From assembly GCA_902494685.1 (NCBI GenBank), contig CABUUE010000101.1, positions 1 through 5,807 of the forward strand: a DNA stretch of 5,807 nt, in the 5' to 3' direction. The notes below the pieces were generated by a model that saw nothing but the letters and a program-made list of their open reading frames with translations, was not told the DNA's origin and made no database searches. Position numbers and translations under genes: made by a program. Numbering within the stretch: position 1 is the first letter of the stretch; the number at the start of each line of letters is the position of its first letter. Shown here in pieces: positions 4,681 to 5,807 of the stretch. The stretch comes from an uncultured Collinsella sp. (GTDB taxonomy: Bacteria; Actinomycetota; Coriobacteriia; Coriobacteriales; Coriobacteriaceae).

Positions 4681-4698
4681 ACAACCAACAGAAAGGAG
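4681..4698 (+). promoter_or_regulatory. CA-rich leader and ribosome binding site of the ClpP-like gene
   Basis: ACAACCAACA (4681-4690) runs straight into GAAAGGAG, five bases before the ATG. The same decamer occurs at 3697-3706 ahead of the 296-residue gene. The G-free tract should stay single-stranded and expose the binding site. Confidence 0.45.
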
Positions 4699-4703
4699 TC
4701 CTC

Positions 4704-5321
4704 ATGGACACCAATCATTCCCCCATCATCAGCCCCCTCACCATGCGTGAATCCGCCCGAGGCATCACGCTCACCAGCATTTACGATGAGATGCTCGCCC
4801 GTCGCGAGCTCTCCGTCATGGGAAACATCGAAACCCCGATGGCCCACGACCTATGCCAGCAGATCCGCCTGCTCGATGCCACCGACCCCAGCCGCCCCAT
4901 CACCATATTTGTCGCCAGCGCCGGCGGAAGCGTGCGATCGGGTCTTGCGATCTATGATGCCATGCGCCTCGCATCGTGCCCCATCCGCACCGTCTGCCTG
5001 GAATTCGCCGCGTCCATGGGCGCCGTGATCTTTATGGGCGGCGACGATCGCCGTATGGCGCCCCATGCAGAGCTCATGATTCACGACCCACTGATCCCCC
5101 AGGGGGCAGGCGGCTCGGCACTTGCGCTGCAGGAAACCAGCCGGCGTCTCATGCAGACCCGCAAGACCCTCACGCAAATCCTCTCGGACCGCAGCGGCCT
5201 CACGCCCAAGCGCATCCAGTCCCTCACTGCAAAAGACACCTACCTTTCGGCCGAGCGCGCCGTCGAACTCGGCTTTGCCCACGAAATCCTCTCGACCACC
5301 AAGGAGGTCGCCCATGTCTAA
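4704..5321 (+). CDS. ClpP-family serine peptidase linked to a conjugation coupling protein
   Basis: A 205-residue protein with ClpP length and layout. The N-terminal SARGITLTSIYDEMLARREL (17-36) resembles the axial-loop and first-helix region of ClpP. The oxyanion-side strand is VASAGGSVRSGLAIYDAM (70-87). The catalytic triad reads Ser104 in FAASMGAVIF, His127 in LMIHDPL and Asp178 in AKDTYLSAERAVELGF, with spacings close to housekeeping ClpP. ClpP forms two stacked heptamer rings and degrades proteins fed by Clp ATPases; no ClpX or ClpC gene is in view. AAAGGAG precedes the ATG by five bases. The stop overlaps the start of the coupling ATPase, so the two are probably made in fixed ratio. It may process or degrade transfer proteins. 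A phage prohead-type ClpP protease is an alternative, but the neighbour argues for conjugation. Confidence 0.9.
   Translation: MDTNHSPIISPLTMRESARGITLTSIYDEMLARRELSVMGNIETPMAHDLCQQIRLLDATDPSRPITIFVASAGGSVRSGLAIYDAMRLASCPIRTVCLEFAASMGAVIFMGGDDRRMAPHAELMIHDPLIPQGAGGSALALQETSRRLMQTRKTLTQILSDRSGLTPKRIQSLTAKDTYLSAERAVELGFAHEILSTTKEVAHV
5301..5307 (+). promoter_or_regulatory. Ribosome binding site inside the ClpP-like gene for the overlapping ATPase
   Basis: AAGGAGG sits in the last codons of the ClpP-like gene, six bases before the ATG at 5314. It fixes the start of the coupling ATPase and implies translational coupling through the ATGTCTAA overlap. Confidence 0.8.
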
Positions 5322-5807
5322 CCTCGCCAGCCGCCTCGCCGCATCTGAGTCCGCATCGTCCACCATCCTCGCCAAGGATCGAACGCTTTCCTGCGACACC
5401 CGCCAAACGGGACTCAACAACAACGCACTTGTGATCGGCCCCTCGGGAGCCGGCAAGACCCGAAACGTCCTCAAGCCCAACCTACTGCAAATGAACGCAA
5501 GCTACATCGTGCTCGACACCAAAGGCACGCTCTGTCGCGAAGTGGGACCCGTGCTGGCAGCCCACGGTTACCGCGTGCAATGTCTCAACTTCGCCGACCT
5601 CAACACCGTCCCGGCCCTTGCGCCCGGCATCGAGCGCTGCGGCTACAACCCCCTGAGGCACATTCGCCGCAAGGCGGACGGCAGGCCCAACCAGCAGGAC
5701 ATCCTCTCGGTGGCAAAGGCCATCTGCCCCATCGAGGACAACAACCAGCCTTTTTGGGATCATGCGGCGGCAAACCTGCTGTCGTGTCTTATCGCCTACG
5801 TCACCGA
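5314..5807 (+). CDS. VirD4/TraG-family conjugation coupling ATPase (N-terminal part)
   Basis: The 164 complete residues before the window edge match the start of a type IV coupling protein. ALVIGPSGAGKTRNVLKPNL holds the Walker A motif (GPSGAGKT, 42-49). Next come YIVLDTKGTLCREVGPVLAA (64-83; most relatives have DPKG), a VQCLNF strand, a CGYNPLRHI segment and QPFWDHAAANLLSCLIAYV (145-163), the usual PFW.xA..LL block. Coupling proteins pump relaxase-bound DNA into the type IV secretion channel, powered by ATP. Walker B lies beyond the window. Unusually, Walker A begins at residue 42, so the N-terminal pair of membrane helices found in VirD4 and TraG is absent; the preceding residues are polar (MSNLASRLAASESASS). 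AAGGAGG six bases upstream makes the ATG at 5314 secure. It overlaps the ClpP-like gene by 8 bases. A related soluble P-loop ATPase is the main alternative. Confidence 0.88.
   Translation, partial: MSNLASRLAASESASSTILAKDRTLSCDTRQTGLNNNALVIGPSGAGKTRNVLKPNLLQMNASYIVLDTKGTLCREVGPVLAAHGYRVQCLNFADLNTVPALAPGIERCGYNPLRHIRRKADGRPNQQDILSVAKAICPIEDNNQPFWDHAAANLLSCLIAYVT

Noticed and set aside
4329..4847. Minus-strand frame opposite the 296-residue and ClpP-like genes
   Set aside because: It crosses two plus-strand genes with good start sites, has no binding site and a glycine-rich shadow-like composition.
4851..5480. Long minus-strand open frame opposite the ClpP-like and ATPase genes
   Set aside because: It is a shadow of high-GC coding sequence; the plus strand has clear catalytic motifs in both genes.

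Overview
The window looks like a GC-rich Gram-positive chromosome. Clean AGGAGG-type ribosome binding sites, GC-ending codons and the gene mix suggest an actinobacterium of the Coriobacteriia (Collinsella-like) type. That assignment is an inference from style and content; no marker gene is present to prove it. Two modules face away from each other across a gene-free gap of about 750 bases.

Left module, minus strand (about 1-2990), read right to left: a deoxyribose-phosphate aldolase-like protein (2316-2990), a Cof-type HAD phosphatase (1324-2166), a beta-phosphoglucomutase-type HAD hydrolase (600-1259) and a PfkB-family sugar kinase most like fructoselysine 6-kinase FrlD (537 down to the window edge, C-terminus missing). 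Together they suggest handling of phosphorylated sugars or glycated amino acids. They are not one tight operon. There is a 149-base gap after the aldolase with its own possible -10 box, and a Rho-independent terminator sits between the two HAD genes, directly in front of the ribosome binding site of the second.

Central gap (2991-3746): no convincing gene, but much DNA structure. The main item is a 118-base, gap-free inverted repeat at 3191-3308 (44 of 59 positions symmetric). It has perfect 9-base ends and a perfect 14-base central palindrome nested inside a second 7-base dyad. Nearby are a 20-base operator-like dyad (3110-3129), an 8-base-arm stem-loop upstream of the aldolase gene (3025-3048), a possible plus-strand promoter (3375-3401), and a C-rich, G-poor leader with a tandem 18-base repeat (3664-3699).

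Right module, plus strand (3747 to the window end): an unrecognised 296-residue protein, a ClpP-family serine peptidase with an apparently intact Ser-His-Asp triad, and the start of a VirD4/TraG-type conjugation coupling ATPase. The ClpP and ATPase genes overlap by 8 bases (ATGTCTAA), so they are probably translationally coupled. This block looks like part of an integrative conjugative element or a remnant of one. The coupling ATPase reaches its Walker A motif at residue 42, so it has no room for the usual N-terminal membrane anchor. The most interesting items are the ClpP-coupling protein pair with its unknown partner, and the long dyad in the gap between the metabolic and conjugative blocks.
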